Source: UBA932 sp031548545
GTDB taxonomy: Bacteria > Bacteroidota > Bacteroidia > Bacteroidales > UBA932
Reading direction: 5' to 3'
NCBI GenBank assembly: GCA_031548545.1
Contig: JAVBQY010000015.1
Location: 45,870 to 109,869, forward strand
DNA length: 64,000 nucleotides
Part shown: positions 61,298 to 64,000 of the stretch, in pieces
Numbering within the stretch: position 1 is the first letter of the stretch
Layout: every line of letters starts with the position of its first letter
Position numbers and translations under genes: made by a program
Notes under the pieces: model-generated
What the model was told of the DNA's origin: nothing
Seen by the model: only the letters and a program-made list of their open reading frames with translations
The model's database searches: none

Positions 61298-61351
61298 ACT
61301 ACGAAGATACGACTTTTAGCATCAAATATGCTGCACTCAATACTTTTTTAT

Positions 61352-61359
61352 TACCTTTG
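61352..61359 (+). promoter_or_regulatory. -7 box TACCTTTG for plsY
   Basis: TAnnTTTG match ending 14 bp before ATG 61374 and excluding the TTG at 61368 as the more probable start. Confidence 0.6.
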
Positions 61360-61373
61360 TACGCTTTTTGAAA

Positions 61374-62060
61374 ATGTTGATCATGTTAGGAACCATTTTA
61401 TTGCATGCCGGCCTTATCATAGCCGCTTATTTGTTAGGATCCGTATCCAACGCCGTGTGGGTAGGGAATTTATTGTACAAGACCGATGTGCGTAACCACG
61501 GCAGCAAGAATGCCGGAGCCACCAATATGATGCGGGTGCTGGGCTGGAAAGCCGCCCTGCCGGTATTCATACTGGACATGGCCAAAGGCGCTGCCGCCGT
61601 ATCGCTGGTATTCTTAGCCGGCTACGAACCGGAAACCAATGCTTTCGTGGGTTTCCAGATCGCCTTGGGCATGGCCGCCGTCCTCGGCCATATCTTTCCT
61701 GTTTTCGCCGGATTCAAAGGCGGAAAGGGCGTGGCTACCATAGCCGGTGTGATCACCGCCATCCATCCCAGCGCCATGCTGGTAACTTTTATCATTTTTG
61801 CCCTCTGCCTGTTGATTACCCACTACGTATCACTCAGTTCCATCATCTCGGCCGTATTTTTCCCCTTCCTGGTCATCGTCGTTTTCGGCGAATGGTGGAA
61901 TGTAGAAGAAACGCTCACCCTCAAGCTTTTCAGCATAGCCGCAGCCGTCCTTATTGTGGCCACCCATCGCAAAAACATCCAGCGCCTGCGCAAGGGCGAG
62001 GAGTCGAAGATTGTTTTCCGCAAGAAACCCAGCATCGACGTGCCGGAGCGGAAGAAATAA
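61374..62060 (+). CDS. plsY: glycerol-3-phosphate acyltransferase PlsY
   Basis: A 228-residue inner-membrane enzyme that acylates sn-glycerol 3-phosphate using acyl phosphate, the first step of phospholipid synthesis. The conserved motifs are YLLGSVSNAVWVGNLLYKTDVRNHGSKNAGATNMMRVLGW, GHIFPVFAGFKGGKGVATIAGV, and VATHRKNIQRLRKGEE at the C-terminus. At least five membrane segments. A C-terminal extension with basic residues follows the last motif. ATG 61383 is an alternative start. Confidence 0.95.
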   Translation: MLIMLGTILLHAGLIIAAYLLGSVSNAVWVGNLLYKTDVRNHGSKNAGATNMMRVLGWKAALPVFILDMAKGAAAVSLVFLAGYEPETNAFVGFQIALGMAAVLGHIFPVFAGFKGGKGVATIAGVITAIHPSAMLVTFIIFALCLLITHYVSLSSIISAVFFPFLVIVVFGEWWNVEETLTLKLFSIAAAVLIVATHRKNIQRLRKGEESKIVFRKKPSIDVPERKK

Positions 62061-62448
62061 CAGGTAATTTCACAAACTCACTTGAAGCGCCATTAAACAT
62101 TTGATTTTATGGCATAAAAGAATTTCCCTTGATAAAGTAAAGGGCGCATTACCATTGAGTTCAAATCCGGCGAAGAAATGCAGTCCCGCCACAGCATTCC
62201 TGTCCGCACTGTGAAGCGGGAATGTGATTTAAATCAGTTGATCACCGTTACCGACTGCGCCGCCAACAACCCTGTCAACAGTAGCAACTAAGCAATAAAC
62301 AAATCTTCTTCATGTTATTGAAAGTGATTAAGAGAAAGACAATTTACAGTTAAACGACTAACAGACTATCGCTTGAAGCAGCGATTTTCGCAGCGACTAT
62401 GCTCGTGTGGCTGAAGGCATAGCGGGAAAACACAAAATAAAAGGGTTC
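62061..62448. other. 388-bp gap with no firm gene
   Basis: The plus strand contains a short stop-free frame from 62136 to the TAA at 62289-62291 (see separate entry) and otherwise no supported coding. A small hairpin ATCGCT-TGAAGC-AGCGAT at 62368-62385 is followed by TTT. The convergent partial gene ends at 62449. Confidence 0.6.
62136..62291 (+). pseudogene. possible gene remnant, not recognised
   Basis: A 51-codon stop-free stretch ends in TAA at 62289-62291. It contains an in-frame ATG at 62178 and reads SGEEMQSRHSIPVRTVKREC and then NQLITVTDCAANNPVNSSN at its end. The composition looks protein-like, but there is no ribosome binding site or clear start. It may be the last part of a decayed secreted-protein gene. 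Identity unknown. Confidence 0.25.
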
Positions 62449-64000
62449 CTAATCGCGAAGACAACGTACGGAAAAGCCAAGCGCACGGGCGCTACTATAG
62501 TGGTACACTCCGTCGTCTTGGTAATTGAAGCGCCGAGCCCAAGCGTTGCTTATACTGCTCACTGATGAACTCCAAAAGTACCCGTGGGCACCACGATTAG
62601 GGAACGTGCCGTCATTGTAATTGCGGTAGCCCGCAGGCAAGGTCGAAAAGCCAGTCGAGTTTGTCGAATTGTTACCTACTGTCCAAGTCGGAGAAGTATC
62701 CGTAGCGGTACCTCGGGTTGTAGTTCTCGTGAAGCTGCCCGCAGTACCAATAGTGCCGGTTGAATTTGAGTTGTGTGAGGCATTCCCGTCAACTGCCTGT
62801 AACATAAGCCCCCACTCCGCATCTGTCGGAACATGCCAATTCTGTGGGCAAATGCCCCGGCCGTCAACATTGGCGTTATTGGAACAAGGGCCGGTAGGGC
62901 AGGTTGTCAATGAATTATTCCAACTGGTTGGGCCGGTGACCGTACCCTTACCCCCATACACCCCGTCCCGAGACATCGCCGTCTCCCAGGAATATAAGGC
63001 ACCATAAGTGTCACAAGCTGTAGTGGAGTTGCCATAACACCAATAATACCCTATAGAATAGGAGCCGGGACTACCGATCTGTGGTTCACCACCATTAGCA
63101 TGAACCAAACCCGCCCGGTAATTCAAGTTTTGCGCCATCCACAGGCGGCCGTCCGGCATCTTTACCGCACGGTATATCTTGTTATCGCGGTCATCCTTTA
63201 AACAAACCGTTTGTCCGGTAGTCATAGTGTTAATACTGGTTTGCGCTATAGTCTGCATACTACCTGTAGTAGCTGTACACGGCCTAAGATCGCAATACGT
63301 ACTGGATGTAATCGTCACCACATCACTCATCACAGACCAACAGCCCTCGGGGCTCTGTACCTGCCCCTGGTAGGTGCCGGCGCCTACATTGGCCGTGCTC
63401 GCCCAGACAATGCCAGATATGTGGTAGTTCTTTTCAGTCGCATTGGGCAATCCGTACCAGTCGGGCAGACTAATGGTGGTGGTGAATCCCTCACAGAGCG
63501 TCAGTGTACCTGCAGTGAGGGTGGGCTGTGGCGGGGTGCGCAGTACGTCCATGCTCCAAGTTCCTGTACTTACTGCCGGAGTCGTATTACAGGTATTGTC
63601 CTTGGCCCGGCGGGTATACGTAATGGTGAGGGTGGAGGTGGCGGTATTGGCCGCCGCATCGGCTGCCGGCGGGGTGTAATTGGCCGCCGTAGCCCCGGCT
63701 ATTAGCGTGCCGTTCTTGTACCAGGAGTAGGTGATTACCCCATCCCCACCGGAGGCCGCCGTAGCGCTGCTGATAAGGGCGGGAGTCCCGCCTGCGCAGA
63801 GGCTCTGCCCGGTAGCGGCAATAGCGCCGGGGTTGAAGCTCGGATACATAGTCGCCACCACGGCGGTACGGTTCGTAGAAAGTCTGCCTGTACTATTGTG
63901 CCGCGCCTCGGCGTAATAGGTAGTGGCAGCCGTAATGGAAGGTTCATATACCGTACTGCCAGCGTGTAACAGCGTACCTCCGCTTGCTGCACTGTACCAG
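62449..64000 (-). CDS. Ig-like/FISUMP secreted protein, 5' part missing
   Basis: The frame is open to the right window edge (no stop between 62449 and 64000), so only the C-terminal 516 residues are visible and the true start lies beyond. The upstream part has Ig-like modules of the Bacteroidota type (WYSAASGG...YYAEAR, then GGDGVITYSWYKNGTLIAGATAANYTP and TYTRRAKDNTC). The C-terminal 210 residues are a FISUMP domain: VCLKDDRDNKIYRAVKMPDGRLWMAQNLNY, GICPQNWHVPTDAEWGLML, GYFWSSSVSS and the ending SVRCLRD. FISUMP domains occur in secreted or surface proteins of Fibrobacter and Bacteroidota; function unknown. No T9SS tail follows the domain. Confidence 0.85.
   Translation of the reverse strand, partial: WYSAASGGTLLHAGSTVYEPSITAATTYYAEARHNSTGRLSTNRTAVVATMYPSFNPGAIAATGQSLCAGGTPALISSATAASGGDGVITYSWYKNGTLIAGATAANYTPPAADAAANTATSTLTITYTRRAKDNTCNTTPAVSTGTWSMDVLRTPPQPTLTAGTLTLCEGFTTTISLPDWYGLPNATEKNYHISGIVWASTANVGAGTYQGQVQSPEGCWSVMSDVVTITSSTYCDLRPCTATTGSMQTIAQTSINTMTTGQTVCLKDDRDNKIYRAVKMPDGRLWMAQNLNYRAGLVHANGGEPQIGSPGSYSIGYYWCYGNSTTACDTYGALYSWETAMSRDGVYGGKGTVTGPTSWNNSLTTCPTGPCSNNANVDGRGICPQNWHVPTDAEWGLMLQAVDGNASHNSNSTGTIGTAGSFTRTTTRGTATDTSPTWTVGNNSTNSTGFSTLPAGYRNYNDGTFPNRGAHGYFWSSSVSSISNAWARRFNYQDDGVYHYSSARALGFSVRCLRD

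Overview
The window is chromosomal DNA of a member of the Bacteroidota, most likely the order Bacteroidales. The evidence is a large set of type IX secretion (T9SS) and gliding-family genes, BACON, GLUG and FISUMP surface-protein domains, a type III glutamine synthetase, a fused glycogen synthase/alpha-glucan phosphorylase, and many promoters with the TAnnTTTG -7 box used by the Bacteroidota primary sigma factor. I see no rRNA, CRISPR array, insertion sequence, phage or replication origin. One tRNA is present. Genus cannot be set from this sequence alone.

Layout. (1) 1-16140, minus strand: six genes with gaps of only 18-31 bp, read as one long operon of exported proteins. In transcription order they are a 2164-residue trypsin-like protease/adhesin with a type B T9SS tail, its PorP/SprF-like partner, an outer-membrane beta-barrel, a GLUG/cadherin-like protein with a type A T9SS tail, and two BACON + plant-type leucine-rich-repeat lipoproteins (the last runs off the left edge). 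A TPR/HTH membrane regulator is divergent at 16382. (2) 18.2-20.8 kb: a small possible HEPN-like protein, MarC-family protein, Ogt, tRNA-Met and IspF. (3) 20.8-34.7 kb: T9SS and envelope genes mixed with housekeeping genes: porV-ispF, a porP homologue, gldJ-murF, a GT2 glycosyltransferase, PSP1-gldH-trmB, a ComM-like ATPase, porW/sprE-tsaE. (4) 35.3-46.8 kb, minus strand: glycogen metabolism (branching enzyme, debranching enzyme, GT4, GH57 with a striking Lys/Ala-rich histone-H1-like tail, and the synthase/phosphorylase fusion). (5) 46.9-62.1 kb: POT transporter, a lipid A-type acyltransferase, OmpH-like protein, DusB, PurM, PorE, glutamine synthetase III, a BACON/Ig-like membrane protein, MqnD, MutS2, PlsY. 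(6) 62.4-64 kb: the 3' part of a large Ig-like/FISUMP surface protein that runs off the right edge.

How it fits together. Six T9SS/gliding-family components (PorV, a PorP homologue, GldJ, GldH, PorW, PorE) lie within 34 kb in separate transcription units, so the cell very likely has a working T9SS. The left-hand operon supplies at least two probable T9SS cargoes plus what looks like a dedicated SprF-type partner. Its two LRR lipoproteins carry a Lys-Glu-Asp signal just after the lipidated cysteine, as in surface-exposed lipoproteins of this phylum, while the four machinery lipoproteins in the window do not. The glycogen genes encode synthesis, branching, debranching and phosphorolysis in adjacent units.

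Most promising for follow-up: the left-hand surface operon with its divergent regulator, the GH57-histone-H1-like open frame, the apparent leaderless transcripts, and the simple ATTCATT repeat that encodes the GldH lipoprotein signal peptide.
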